Source of the DNA: Prevotella sp. UBA6994
GTDB taxonomy: Bacteria > Bacteroidota > Bacteroidia > Bacteroidales > Bacteroidaceae
Length of the DNA stretch: 64,000 bases
Reading direction: 5' to 3'
Assembly: GCA_002449845.1 (NCBI GenBank)
Contig: DJXW01000030.1
Span: 60,235 to 124,234 of the forward strand
Positions 7,253 through 16,645 of this stretch are shown here, piece by piece. The translations under genes and the position numbers were made by a program. Below the pieces are notes generated by a model. The model made no database searches and was not told the DNA's origin. It saw only the letters and a program-made list of their open reading frames with translations. Position 1 is the first letter of the stretch. Every line of letters begins with the position of its first letter.

Positions 7253-8611
7253 ATGATAGATACATCTGCTTTTCAAGGAAAGAAAGCCGCATATTTTACG
7301 CTTGGCTGTAAGTTGAATTTTTCAGAAACATCTACTTTTGGTAAGATGTTGCAAGAAATGGGCGTGCAAACGGTGGGAAAGGGAGAGGAAGCCGACATCT
7401 GTCTGGTCAATACCTGTTCTGTTACTGAGGTTGCCGATCATAAATGTAGGCAAGCCATTCACCGTTTGGTACGTCAGCATCCTCATGCCTTTGTGGTGGT
7501 TACGGGATGTTATGCACAATTAGATCCAGAGCGATTGAGCAAGATAGATGGCGTTGACTTGGTGTTGGGAAGCAATGAGAAAGCCAACTTGATACAGTTT
7601 CTTTCTGAGGAATGGAGTAAGATGCAGAATGGGGAACAGTCCTCTACACAAGGCATATACCATGCGGTGAAGAAGGTGAAGGAGATTGTCACCTTTGCTC
7701 CTTCCTGTTCGAGAGGCAATCGCACTCGTTATTTTCTCAAGGTACAAGATGGCTGTGACTATTTCTGTACCTATTGCACCATTCCCTTTGCAAGAGGGCT
7801 TTCCCGTAACCCATCTATTAGTTCGCTGATTCAGCAGGCGCAACAGGCTGCCGAGGAGGGAGGCAAGGAGATTGTGCTTACGGGTGTGAACATCGGCGAC
7901 TTCGGTGCCACCACGCATGAAAGTTTTCTTGACTTGGTGAAAGCACTCGATCAGGTAGAAGGAATCAGTAGGTTTCGTATCAGTAGCTTGGAACCAGACC
8001 TTCTCAGTGATGAGTTGATTGCTTACTGTGCACAGAGCAGGGCATTTATGCCCCATTTCCATATCCCCTTGCAGAGTGGTTCTGACAAGGTGTTACAACT
8101 GATGCACCGCAGATACGATACCGCCTTGTTTGCACATAAGATCAGGATGATCAAGGAGAAAATGCCCGATGCTTTTATCGGTGTAGATGTGATGGTAGGT
8201 ACGCGTGGAGAAACACCTGAATGCTTTGAGGAATGCTATGCTTTCCTGAATGATTTGGATGTGACCCAGTTGCACGTCTTCCCGTATAGTGAACGTCCTG
8301 GAACGGCTGCACTTCGCATTCCATACGTGGTGAGTGCGGCAGACAAGAAGGAACGGTCTAAACGTTTGTTGGCTCTTTCTGACGAAAAGACGCATCGCTT
8401 CTATTCAAAATATATCGGTAAAGAGGCGGAAGTGTTGTTTGAGAAAGCTCCACGAGGAAGGGCGATGCACGGCTTTACACGTAATTACATTCGCGTGGAA
8501 CTGTCACCTTCGCAAGCGAAAGAAGAATATGACAACCAACTCATCCGCGTGAGGTTGGGAGACTTTAATCATGACGCAACGGCTTTGAAAGGAGAGATTA
8601 TCAATGGATAA
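7253..8611 (+). CDS. mtaB: tRNA (t6A37-C2)-methylthiotransferase MtaB
   Basis: This 452-residue radical-SAM enzyme converts t6A at position 37 of ANN-decoding tRNAs to ms2t6A. The N-terminal UPF0004 domain has the three cysteines for the auxiliary [4Fe-4S] cluster, in TLGCKLNFSE (C19), NTCSVTEVA (C55) and GCYAQLDP. The radical-SAM CDYFCTYC motif (CxxxCxxC) lies near residue 168 and is followed by IPFARG. A C-terminal TRAM-like segment is present. NTCSVTE and GCDYFCTYCTIPFARG separate MtaB from MiaB and RimO. Its last 8 bp overlap the glycosyltransferase gene, so the two are translationally coupled. Confidence 0.92.
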   Translation: MIDTSAFQGKKAAYFTLGCKLNFSETSTFGKMLQEMGVQTVGKGEEADICLVNTCSVTEVADHKCRQAIHRLVRQHPHAFVVVTGCYAQLDPERLSKIDGVDLVLGSNEKANLIQFLSEEWSKMQNGEQSSTQGIYHAVKKVKEIVTFAPSCSRGNRTRYFLKVQDGCDYFCTYCTIPFARGLSRNPSISSLIQQAQQAAEEGGKEIVLTGVNIGDFGATTHESFLDLVKALDQVEGISRFRISSLEPDLLSDELIAYCAQSRAFMPHFHIPLQSGSDKVLQLMHRRYDTALFAHKIRMIKEKMPDAFIGVDVMVGTRGETPECFEECYAFLNDLDVTQLHVFPYSERPGTAALRIPYVVSAADKKERSKRLLALSDEKTHRFYSKYIGKEAEVLFEKAPRGRAMHGFTRNYIRVELSPSQAKEEYDNQLIRVRLGDFNHDATALKGEIING

Positions 8612-9626
8612 GATTGCTATTGTCATCTTAAACTGGAATGGCAGGAAGATGATGGAGAAATACCTGCCAAGCGTATTGGAACACTCGCAAGAGGCAACGG
8701 TGTATGTGGCTGACAACGACTCTACGGATGATTCGTTAGATTGGTTGCATATATATATAAATAAGGTGAAGACAATCGTTTTAGACAAGAACTATGGTTT
8801 TGCCGAGGGATATAACCGTGCCTTGAAACAAGTGGAGGCAGAATACTACGTGTTGCTGAACAGCGACGTGGAGGTTACGCCACAATGGTTGCAACCTTTG
8901 TTGACGTATATGGATGCACATCCAGAGGTGGCAGCCTGCCAACCAAAATTGCGTTCATACGTAGATAAGACGAAGTTTGAGTATGCGGGTGCGGCAGGTG
9001 GTTTCATCGACCGTTTTGGCTATCCCTTCTGTCGGGGAAGATTGTTCGATGTAGTTGAGACAGACAACGGGCAATATGATACGGTACAACAGGTGTTGTG
9101 GGCTACGGGAGCATGTCTGATGATACGTAGCAAAGATTATTGGGAAGCCGGTGGACTTGATGCCCGTTTCTTCGCACACAATGAGGAGATAGACTTGTGT
9201 TGGCGATTGCGTATCATGGGGCGAAAGATTGTATGTTTGCCTGATAGCATCGTGTATCATCTTGGTGGCGGAACGTTGCCGAAAGGCAATCCAAGGAAGA
9301 CATTTCTCAATTTCAGAAACAATCTCACCATGCTCTATAAATGTCTTCCTTACAGGGAATTATATTTCGTGATGGCTTGTAGGTGGTTTCTCGATTACTT
9401 GGCTGCTTGGCAGACGCTTATCATGAATCACAACTATGGTGACTTCAAAGCTATCTATCGGGCAAGACGAGCTTTCAAGGCTTGGAAAAACGACTTCAAG
9501 GAAGACCGTAAACGAATACAAAAGAGTAGGGCGAAATCCTCTGTTCCAGAAAGAAAGAAGTATTCTCTATTATGGCAATATTATGTCAAGGGAGTGCGTA
9601 AATATTCAGATTTATCACCACGATAG
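8604..9626 (+). CDS. family 2 glycosyltransferase
   Basis: This 340-residue GT2 (GT-A fold) protein begins MDKIAIVILNWNGRKMMEKYL, the usual rhamnosyltransferase-type opening. It has the nucleotide-binding VADNDSTDDS segment and the metal-binding region LLNSDVEVT. An acceptor-side region contains FFAHNEEIDLCWR (ED-type catalytic motif) and YHLGGGTLPKGN. There is no transmembrane segment except possible amphipathic helices near 250-275. It probably acts at the inner face of the membrane on cell-envelope polysaccharide. The substrate is unknown. It overlaps mtaB by 8 bp. Confidence 0.88.
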   Translation: MDKIAIVILNWNGRKMMEKYLPSVLEHSQEATVYVADNDSTDDSLDWLHIYINKVKTIVLDKNYGFAEGYNRALKQVEAEYYVLLNSDVEVTPQWLQPLLTYMDAHPEVAACQPKLRSYVDKTKFEYAGAAGGFIDRFGYPFCRGRLFDVVETDNGQYDTVQQVLWATGACLMIRSKDYWEAGGLDARFFAHNEEIDLCWRLRIMGRKIVCLPDSIVYHLGGGTLPKGNPRKTFLNFRNNLTMLYKCLPYRELYFVMACRWFLDYLAAWQTLIMNHNYGDFKAIYRARRAFKAWKNDFKEDRKRIQKSRAKSSVPERKKYSLLWQYYVKGVRKYSDLSPR

Positions 9627-9699
9627 TTTTTTAATATTTCCCTATGATATGTCAATTTTACCTTGATTTTTGATAAATATCAATAAAAGTTTGGAAAAT

Positions 9700-9731
9700 T
9701 TTGATTAGTTGCAAAATTCTTTGTAATTTTA
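9700..9731 (+). promoter_or_regulatory. candidate promoter of secreted-protein module 1
   Basis: TTTG at 9700-9703 and TAATTTTA at 9724-9731 are spaced by 20 bp. The -7 element differs from consensus only in its last base. The leader would be about 40 nt and AT-rich. Confidence 0.5.
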
Positions 9732-9777
9732 TGCCCAAATTGAGAAATTAATTTCACATCAATAAAATAAAACATTT

Positions 9778-12360
9778 ATGAGAAGAATTTACTCTTTGTT
9801 TGCTGCTTTGCTGCTGTTGGCGGTAGGGAGCGTGAATGTATGGGCACAAGATGCCTACGAGACAGTGTACACTCGTGCCTTGGCACAGTGGACGGAAGAT
9901 GATCTTACGGACTGGAATGCTTCTTCCGCCGTGGAAATTAATGCAACTAATGGATTAGGTGCAAATGCCAACTTGACAGCTACTTACGTAAAAAAGACTT
10001 TTGACATTAAAGACAATGCGAAGGTAAAGTATGAGGTTGATTGGACTTATGCTACTGCAACTGGTCGGACTGGAAACTGGAACTGGATTCAGTTTGGTGA
10101 TAATGTACGTATTGCCATCAACTCATCTTACAATATGCAAGTAAGTACGGATGCTGGTGCAAATTGGAATGCTACTGCACTTGGTAATTATAAAAATGGT
10201 ACTTATACAAAACATATTGAGGTTGTTTTTGATACACAGTTGAAGAAAGTAGATTCTTTCATTTGGGATGGAACTGATTACACCTCATTAGTTTCAGGTA
10301 CCCTTAATGGAGCATTCAATACCCTTTCCATAGGTTTTGTTCGTGGAGGCTCTGTTGGCTGGACACTTGCTAATTATCTGACAAATGTAACTGTTTCACA
10401 AGCTGAGCAAGCTGCTGTTGCTACAGCTGATTATTCAGTTAATTATATTTTCAACGGTGAAATTATCAAGTCTGTAGAAAGTTCTGAGGCTATTGGTGCC
10501 ACAATCTCTGCTGAAAGTCCTATTACCATTAATGATGTGAAGTATTTTGCCGTTGAGGGTTCTACCATGTCTATGGAACTTGTTGAAGGTACAAATACAT
10601 TAAACATCACGTTGCGCCAAGCAGAAACATATAATTACACTGTTAAGAACAATTTTGGTTCTATTATTACAACAGGTTCAGTAGTTGAGGGTGAAAGTGC
10701 AACAATTGCGTATCCCCAATATATTGAAATGGATGGTGTTCTTTATTTAACATCTACAAGAAACGCAACAGGTAACGGATACTACCTCTATAAGATTACT
10801 CCTACTCAGGATGGAGAAGAATTAACTATCGACTATGCTGAAAGCATTGCTAATGTTGTTTACTATTCTGAAGGTGAAGATATTGAAGGTGCAACAGCAA
10901 ATAATGGTGGAAATGCAAACATCCGTTGTTCTAATGCTTATGGAGCATATTTTGGGGAAGATGTAACTGTAACCACACTTCCTGCTGGTACTTATAAAAT
11001 TGGTGTTCAAGTTTGGGGTAATACCGGTGTAACATTTAATGTCAATGCTGGTGAGACAACTGTTTTGGCTGCTGCAACTACTGGTAGCTTGGCTTCTGTT
11101 ACCTCTGAGCCATTCACGCTGACAGAAGAAACTACCATTACTATCCCCGCTGCTGGTTCTAACGGTAAGGTGATTGACTGGATTTACATCCAAAAAGTTC
11201 CTGCTACATACAACTACTCTGTAGTTTCTAACCTTGGTACAACTATCGCTGAGGGTTCTGTATCAGAAGGTGAGAGCGTAACCTTCGCTTATCCTGAGTA
11301 CATCCTCCAGGACGGCACACTCTATCGCACTTCTTTGAGAAACGCAACAGGCAACGGCTTCTATAAATATACCTTGACTCCAGCACAAGACGGTGAGGAA
11401 TTGGTTATTGAGTATGCTCAAGCTATCGAAAACATAGTTTACTTCTCTGAGGCTGAGAATATAGAAGGTGCAACTGCTAACGACCACAACAATACAGACA
11501 TCCGTTGCTCTAACGCACTTGGTGCTATCTTCCCAGAGGATGTGACCATTGCTACTCTTCCTGCTGGTGCTTACAAGTTTGGTGTTCAGGTTTGGGGTAA
11601 TGCTGGTACAACATTCGAAATCAAAGCTGGTGAGTCAACCATCATGGAAGCTGCTACTGTAGGTTACTTGAATGCTTATACTAAAGATATCGTATTGACA
11701 GAGGAAGCTGAAATCGTGATTGCTGCCGCTGGTTCTAATGGTAAGGTTATCGACTGGGTTTACATCCAAAGAGTAGGTGATGTACCTTCATACGACATTA
11801 ATATCTCTTCTGTAGGTTATGCTACATTCTATGACAGCAAGTATAGCTTTGAGGTTCCTGCTGGTGTAACCGCTAAGACATACACATACGAGAGTCCTGT
11901 ATTAAATGAAAGTGTAGTTTATGCAGAGGGTGACGTGATTCCTGCTGGCGAGGCTGTGGTATTGGAAGGTGCTGCTGGTACTTACACATTCAACTATGCT
12001 GTTGCTACTGCTGAAAAGGATGCTGACAATGTATTGAAGGGAACAGACGAAGCTACTGAAATTACGAGCGAGAATAAACTTTATATTCTCTCTAATGGTG
12101 CTCATGGAGTAGGATTCTACTTCCAAAATGAAGATGGAACCAGCATTACCAATGGTGCCCACAAGGCATATCTGGAAGTTGCAGGTGATGTAGAAACCAA
12201 GTCATTCTATCTCTTCGATGAGGCATCTGTTACAGCTATCCAAGGTGTAGTTGCTGCTGAGGCTGCCAATGGTAAGGTATTCGACTTGCAGGGACGCAAT
12301 GTTAAGAATCCTGTGAAGGGCTTGTACATCGTAAATGGCAAGAAGGTTGTGATTAAGTAA
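9778..12360 (+). CDS. large secreted repeat protein with NGKKVxxK tail (module 1)
   Basis: This 860-residue protein has a signal peptide (MRRIYSLFAALLLLAVGSVNVWAQ). Residues about 25-215 look like a concanavalin/jelly-roll-like domain. Two homologous units of about 191 residues follow (near 285-476 and 477-668). Each starts YNY(T/S)V and contains EGES...YPxYI, RNATGNG, IRCSNA and GSNGKVIDW(I/V)YIQ. An earlier partial unit sits near 217-283. A beta-rich domain (670-830) leads to the tail KVFDLQGRNV...KGLYIVNGKKVVIK, which resembles Bacteroidota C-terminal sorting tails. No enzymatic motif was seen; surface binding or adhesion is a guess. A 56-residue SVWDE protein gene follows after 29 bp. Confidence 0.75.
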   Translation: MRRIYSLFAALLLLAVGSVNVWAQDAYETVYTRALAQWTEDDLTDWNASSAVEINATNGLGANANLTATYVKKTFDIKDNAKVKYEVDWTYATATGRTGNWNWIQFGDNVRIAINSSYNMQVSTDAGANWNATALGNYKNGTYTKHIEVVFDTQLKKVDSFIWDGTDYTSLVSGTLNGAFNTLSIGFVRGGSVGWTLANYLTNVTVSQAEQAAVATADYSVNYIFNGEIIKSVESSEAIGATISAESPITINDVKYFAVEGSTMSMELVEGTNTLNITLRQAETYNYTVKNNFGSIITTGSVVEGESATIAYPQYIEMDGVLYLTSTRNATGNGYYLYKITPTQDGEELTIDYAESIANVVYYSEGEDIEGATANNGGNANIRCSNAYGAYFGEDVTVTTLPAGTYKIGVQVWGNTGVTFNVNAGETTVLAAATTGSLASVTSEPFTLTEETTITIPAAGSNGKVIDWIYIQKVPATYNYSVVSNLGTTIAEGSVSEGESVTFAYPEYILQDGTLYRTSLRNATGNGFYKYTLTPAQDGEELVIEYAQAIENIVYFSEAENIEGATANDHNNTDIRCSNALGAIFPEDVTIATLPAGAYKFGVQVWGNAGTTFEIKAGESTIMEAATVGYLNAYTKDIVLTEEAEIVIAAAGSNGKVIDWVYIQRVGDVPSYDINISSVGYATFYDSKYSFEVPAGVTAKTYTYESPVLNESVVYAEGDVIPAGEAVVLEGAAGTYTFNYAVATAEKDADNVLKGTDEATEITSENKLYILSNGAHGVGFYFQNEDGTSITNGAHKAYLEVAGDVETKSFYLFDEASVTAIQGVVAAEAANGKVFDLQGRNVKNPVKGLYIVNGKKVVIK

Positions 12361-12389
12361 TTTGATAATCAATTAAAATAAGCTATAAA

Positions 12390-12560
12390 ATGAAAAAGAA
12401 TATGTATGTTCAGCCAACTCTTACTGTAGAGGAGATTGAGGCACAGTTGATGGCAAGTTTATCTACGCATGATGAAATTGGTGACGGTCAGCTCTCAAAA
12501 GGTATCGAGTTTGAGGCAGAAGAGGAAGCTGCTGCACCAAAGAGCGTGTGGGACGAATAA
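12390..12560 (+). CDS. small SVWDE-tail protein 1 (unknown function)
   Basis: This 56-residue acidic protein reads MKKNMYVQPTLTVEEIEAQL at the start and ends PKSVWDE. There is no signal peptide or transmembrane helix. It shares three features with the products at 29765-29959 and 34870-35034. These are an M-K-K-x-Y-x-x-P-x-T opening followed by Glu-rich helix, a variable acidic middle containing a short Gly/Asp stretch, and the exact C-terminus SVWDE. It lies 29 bp downstream of the large secreted protein and 23 bp upstream of a 19-bp terminator hairpin, so it is the distal gene of a two-gene unit. The layout recalls ribosomally made peptide precursors, but no modifying enzyme is nearby. The function is unknown. 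Confidence 0.75.
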   Translation: MKKNMYVQPTLTVEEIEAQLMASLSTHDEIGDGQLSKGIEFEAEEEAAAPKSVWDE

Positions 12561-12583
12561 TCAAGAACGTAAATAGTCTCTAT

Positions 12584-12625
12584 AAAAATTACTGCGACGG
12601 AAGACTTTCCGTCGCAGTAATTTTT
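12584..12625. terminator. 19-bp bidirectional terminator closing module 1
   Basis: AAAAATTACTGCGACGGAA (12584-12602) pairs perfectly with 12607-12625 around GACT, followed by more T. It also serves the converging DEAD-box helicase gene, whose stop is at 12678. Confidence 0.93.
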
Positions 12626-12677
12626 TTGTCTTGGGAAAATGCCTGACGGCATCTCAAATCCACAAGCTATGTTCAGA

Positions 12678-13952
12678 TCATTTCGTGGCGTTTGACTTGC
12701 TTTTGCGTTTCTGTTTCTTGTTGTTCTGCTGTTTCCCCTTACTGTTTCTCTTTTTCCCATGATACCGTTTCTTTCCTTTCTTCTCGCTGATGGTTTGCGA
12801 GTTATAGTCGGGAGCTTCTCCAAATTCATCGGGCATGGGGTTCTTTTCTATTTCACGTTCAAGGAATCGCTCGATGAGTTTGAAATATCTGATGTCTTTA
12901 TCGCTCACGAGAGTTACAGCCCTACCGTCACGTTCTGCCCTTGCCGTTCTGCCAATACGATGCACATAATCCTCAGCATCGTGAGGTACGTCATAGTTGA
13001 TGACCATAGAAATGTCGTCGATGTCGATGCCTCGTGAAAGGATGTCTGTTGCAACGAGCACGTCAATCTGTCCACTTTTGAAACGAAACATCATCTCGTC
13101 GCGTTCCGCCTGCGATAAGTCGCTGTGCATCTCACCACTATTGATGTGCATTTTTCGCAATTCCCTATTGATGTCTTTCACCTTATTGATTTTCCCAGAG
13201 AAGATGATGACACGCTTGAGGTCGTTGCTCTTGAACATCATGTGAATGATTTTCAGTTTTTGTGGCTCATAGCAGATGTATGCCGATTGTTGTATTTTCT
13301 CGGCAGGTTTGCTTACTGCGATTTTCACTTCCACGGGATTGTGAAGCAAAGTCTTTGCCAAGTCTTCAATCTTCTTCGGCATGGTGGCAGAGAACATGAT
13401 GGTTTGTCTGTTTACGGGAAGTTTCTTGGCAATCTTCATGATGTCGTCAGAGAATCCCATATCCAACATACGGTCAGCCTCGTCGAGGATAAAGAACGAA
13501 ATCTTGCTGGTATCTAAATTCCCCATGTTCAGATGCGAGATGAGCCTACCCGGTGTGGCGATGATGATGTCTGCCCCTAAGCGAAGCGACTTCAGTTCTT
13601 GATCGTACCTGTTCCCGTCGTTACCACCGTAAATGGCAACACTGCCAATGCCATCAAGGAAATACCCGAAGCCCTGCATGGCTTGGTCTATCTGTTGTGC
13701 CAGTTCGCGGGTGGGAGCCATGATGATACAGTTGACGGCATTCTTAGGGAATCCACCTTTATCTAATAATGAAAGGATGGGCAACAGGTAGGCGGCAGTC
13801 TTGCCTGTACCCGTTTGAGCGATACCTAACACGTCGTTGCCTTGCAGAATCTCTGGGATACATTTCTCTTGTATGGGTGTACACTTTTCAAAGTGCATGT
13901 CGTAGAGTGCATCAAGGATATTGTCGCTTAAATCTAATTCGTCGAAAAACAT
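12678..13952 (-). CDS. DEAD-box RNA helicase, RhlE-like
   Basis: This 424-residue ATP-dependent RNA helicase has the Q motif (FDELDLSDNILDAL...CTPIQ), motif I AQTGTGKT (near residue 48), and Ia PTRELAQQ. Motif II is DEAD, III is SAT, and VI is HRIGRTAR. The C-terminal tail of about 50 residues is very basic and low-complexity (KKGKKRYHGKKRNSKGK...), typical of RhlE-type RNA-binding tails. It is likely involved in ribosome assembly or mRNA decay. Three 61-bp tandem repeats lie immediately upstream of the start codon, and a shared terminator lies downstream. Confidence 0.9.
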   Translation of the reverse strand: MFFDELDLSDNILDALYDMHFEKCTPIQEKCIPEILQGNDVLGIAQTGTGKTAAYLLPILSLLDKGGFPKNAVNCIIMAPTRELAQQIDQAMQGFGYFLDGIGSVAIYGGNDGNRYDQELKSLRLGADIIIATPGRLISHLNMGNLDTSKISFFILDEADRMLDMGFSDDIMKIAKKLPVNRQTIMFSATMPKKIEDLAKTLLHNPVEVKIAVSKPAEKIQQSAYICYEPQKLKIIHMMFKSNDLKRVIIFSGKINKVKDINRELRKMHINSGEMHSDLSQAERDEMMFRFKSGQIDVLVATDILSRGIDIDDISMVINYDVPHDAEDYVHRIGRTARAERDGRAVTLVSDKDIRYFKLIERFLEREIEKNPMPDEFGEAPDYNSQTISEKKGKKRYHGKKRNSKGKQQNNKKQKRKSKSNATK

Positions 13953-13954
13953 TG

Positions 13955-14149
13955 TTTTGATGTATGATGGATGAATTACGAAGGTTGATGTAGTGCGCTT
14001 TGCGCAGTGAAGAAGTTATGATGTTTGATGGATGAGTTACGATGGATGATGTAGTGCGCTTTGCACAGTGAAGAAGTTTTGATGTTTGATGGATGAGTTA
14101 CGATGGATGATGTAGTGCATGATGTGCAGTGATGAAGTTTTGATGGAAG
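13955..14149. repeat. 61-bp tandem repeat, 3.2 copies, upstream of the DEAD-box gene
   Basis: Copies run 13955-14015, 14016-14076 and 14077-14137, with a fourth partial start to about 14149. Copies 2 and 3 are almost identical over their first 42 bases. Each holds TGATGGATGA, TTACGA and a TGCGC-TTTG-CGCA-like inverted repeat that drifts in copies 2 and 3 (TGCGCTTTGCACA, TGCATGATGTGCA). The block fills the gap between the helicase start and the permease stop. No gene is present. Confidence 0.85.
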
Positions 14150-14226
14150 ATGTACTTCTTTCCATCCTCATTCCTTCCGCAACTTTGTTGCTCACATCCA
14201 CCATCAAAATTCCTCCATCTTCCATC

Positions 14227-15480
14227 TTAATTCGGTGCTTTGCGATAGCAGAAATAGGCAATTACGGCAAATATCATATTCGGTATCCATGCAGCCAGCA
14301 TCGGTGACGCATTGGCATTGATGGCGAAGGTAGAGGATATCGTTTGCAGCATGATATAACTGAAACTTAATGCCAAGCCTATACCTAAGTACAGTCCCAT
14401 TCCTCCTTTCCGCTTTCGGGAAGACAGGGACAGACCGATGATGGTAAGGATGAATGAGGCAAAGGATGTGGCGATGCGCTTATGGTATTCCACTTGGTAT
14501 TGCGCAATGTTGCCACTTCCACGATCTATCTGTTTGGATATATACTCCTTCAGTTCTGGACTGGTAAACGTTTCTTGCTGTCCTTTTGAATACACCAGGT
14601 CGGTAGGCTCCATCATGATGACCGTATCTTTCTGCATCCCACTCGTGATATATTCTCGTAAGCCTTTGAACTGTCGGATTTTCCAATTGCGAGCTTTCCA
14701 GTGATACTTAGAATCAGAGATGGTGTCGTATTGGATTTCCATGGCAGTCATGTGACTGACCAACTTCTTGTTCTCAAACTTATCGAGGATGAATCCGTAG
14801 CCTCTTTTCAGGTCGTTGTCATAGTGTTGTATATGAGCAATTACTCCTTGTCCCACTTGTAACTGCACGTTGTCTGCCATCATGATTTTCTTCTTGTTCT
14901 TGTAGATAGACTCAAAGTTTTGTCTTATCACCGTACCATGAGGAATGACGTATGCACTGAGATAAAAAGAGAGCATAGAGATAAGTACACATGAAAGCAT
15001 ATAAGGCTTCATGAGGCGTTTGAAGGAAACACCGGCAGCCAGCATAGAGATGATTTCAGAGTTGCCAGCCAACTTAGACGTGAAGAAGATAACGGCAATG
15101 AAGACAAACAACGGACTGAACAAGTTGGCAAAATAAGGCACGAAGTTCATGTAATAGTCGAAGACGATGGCTTTGAGGGGCGCATGGTATTCGGTGAACT
15201 TTGCCAAGTTCTCATTCACGTCAATGACGATAGAGATGGAGATAATCAAGATGATGGAATAGAAATAAGTACCAATGAACTTCTTGATAATGTACCAGTC
15301 GAGAATCTGTATGTAGTTGCGTGGATGGAGGAAACTGAGTTTCTTCCCCAGCCAACTAAACACGGGGACAAGCCATTGCAGTTTATCGCACAGCATAGCC
15401 CAAAGCTTTTTTGCTTGAGCGTAGCCACGTTTCATTGCATCAGCGGCATTTCTAAACCATTTTTGATAGTTCTTTTCCAT
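14227..15480 (-). CDS. LptF/LptG family permease (lipopolysaccharide export)
   Basis: This 417-residue YjgP/YjgQ-type inner-membrane protein is part of the ABC transporter that extracts LPS for transport to the outer membrane. It has an N-terminal cytosolic extension of about 50 residues. A membrane helix follows near 68-90 (FIGTYFYSIILIISISIVIDV), then helices near 115-140 and 155-180. A periplasmic beta-jelly-roll region lies at about 195-310, and three C-terminal helices (TSFASFILTIIGLSLSSRKRKGG onwards) close it. The basic RKRKGG turn is typical. It follows tgt by 15 bp on the same strand; lon, tgt and this gene form one transcription unit. Confidence 0.88.
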   Translation of the reverse strand: MEKNYQKWFRNAADAMKRGYAQAKKLWAMLCDKLQWLVPVFSWLGKKLSFLHPRNYIQILDWYIIKKFIGTYFYSIILIISISIVIDVNENLAKFTEYHAPLKAIVFDYYMNFVPYFANLFSPLFVFIAVIFFTSKLAGNSEIISMLAAGVSFKRLMKPYMLSCVLISMLSFYLSAYVIPHGTVIRQNFESIYKNKKKIMMADNVQLQVGQGVIAHIQHYDNDLKRGYGFILDKFENKKLVSHMTAMEIQYDTISDSKYHWKARNWKIRQFKGLREYITSGMQKDTVIMMEPTDLVYSKGQQETFTSPELKEYISKQIDRGSGNIAQYQVEYHKRIATSFASFILTIIGLSLSSRKRKGGMGLYLGIGLALSFSYIMLQTISSTFAINANASPMLAAWIPNMIFAVIAYFCYRKAPN

Positions 15481-15495
15481 TCCTCCGTGCGGTGT

Positions 15496-16623
15496 TTATA
15501 TCCTTTGTCCTAATTGATTGATGACAGATTTCTTCCACGTAACGAAATCACCATTGATGATATGTTGACGCGCATCCGTAACCAATCGCAGGTAAAAAGC
15601 CAAGTTGTGAATGCTGGCAATCTGCATAGCCAACAGTTCTTGAGCCTTAAACAAATGATGAAGGTAAGCCTTGGTGTAGATACGGTCAACATCGCAACCG
15701 TCTGGGTCGATAGGTGAGAAATCCATCTCCCATTTCTTATTGCGCATGTTCATCGTGCCATGATAAGTAAAGAGCATGGCGTTGCGTCCATTACGTGTAG
15801 GCATGACGCAATCAAACATATCCACGCCCCTTTCAATAGCCTCCATGATGTTTTGTGGAGTTCCCACTCCCATCAAGTAACGAGGCTTGTCTTTAGGCAA
15901 GATGTCATTGACCACCTCTATCATCTCATACATCACTTCCGTAGGTTCGCCTACTGCAAGTCCACCGATGGCGTTACCGTCAGCCCCTTTGTCAGCTACA
16001 TATTTAGCCGCTTCTTGTCGAAGGTCTTTATACGTACATCCTTGTACGATAGGGAACAAACTCTGTTCGTATCCATATAGAGGTTGGGTCTCATTGAAAC
16101 GTTTGATACATCTGTCCAACCATCGTTGCGTCAGTCCCAGGCTGTTTTTCGCATATTGGTAATCGCTCTTTCCAGGAGGGCATTCGTCGAGAGCCATCAT
16201 GATGTCTGCGCCAATGATACGCTCCGTATCCATCACGTTTTCAGGCGTGAAGATATGTTTGGAACCATCGATGTGCGAACGAAATTCACAACCTTCCTCT
16301 TTCAGCTTTCTGATTCCCGTCAACGAAAAAACCTGAAAGCCGCCAGAGTCGGTAAGTATAGGACGTTCCCAACCGTTAAAATCATGAAGACCACCAGCCG
16401 CTTTCAGCACCTCCAATCCTGGTCGCAGATACAAGTGATAGGTGTTGCCCAAGATGATTTGAGCTTTCACTTGTTGGCGCAATTCCTCAAAGTGAACACC
16501 TTTCACAGATCCACAGGTGCCTACGGGCATGAAGATGGGAGTCTTGATTTGTCCGTGAGCAGTGGTAATCAATCCTGCCCTTGCATCAGATGCGTTGTCA
16601 GTATGTTGCAGTTCAAATGTCAT
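15496..16623 (-). CDS. tgt: tRNA-guanine transglycosylase Tgt
   Basis: This 375-residue enzyme exchanges guanine 34 for a queuosine precursor in GUN-anticodon tRNAs. It has DSGGFQVFSL near residue 91, GGLAVGE, and the nucleophile region FDCVMPTRNGRNA. The start is set at MTFELQHTD; an upstream in-frame ATG would add a basic 16-residue stretch overlapping the lon stop. The usual CxCxxC zinc ligands before the helix YTKAYLHHL are mostly missing: the segment reads DPDGCDVDRIYTKAYLHHL, with one Cys. The downstream His in IASIHNLAFY is kept. This may be a lineage trait. Confidence 0.9.
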   Translation of the reverse strand: MTFELQHTDNASDARAGLITTAHGQIKTPIFMPVGTCGSVKGVHFEELRQQVKAQIILGNTYHLYLRPGLEVLKAAGGLHDFNGWERPILTDSGGFQVFSLTGIRKLKEEGCEFRSHIDGSKHIFTPENVMDTERIIGADIMMALDECPPGKSDYQYAKNSLGLTQRWLDRCIKRFNETQPLYGYEQSLFPIVQGCTYKDLRQEAAKYVADKGADGNAIGGLAVGEPTEVMYEMIEVVNDILPKDKPRYLMGVGTPQNIMEAIERGVDMFDCVMPTRNGRNAMLFTYHGTMNMRNKKWEMDFSPIDPDGCDVDRIYTKAYLHHLFKAQELLAMQIASIHNLAFYLRLVTDARQHIINGDFVTWKKSVINQLGQRI

Positions 16624-16645
16624 GTAGTATATCTGCCTGATATGA

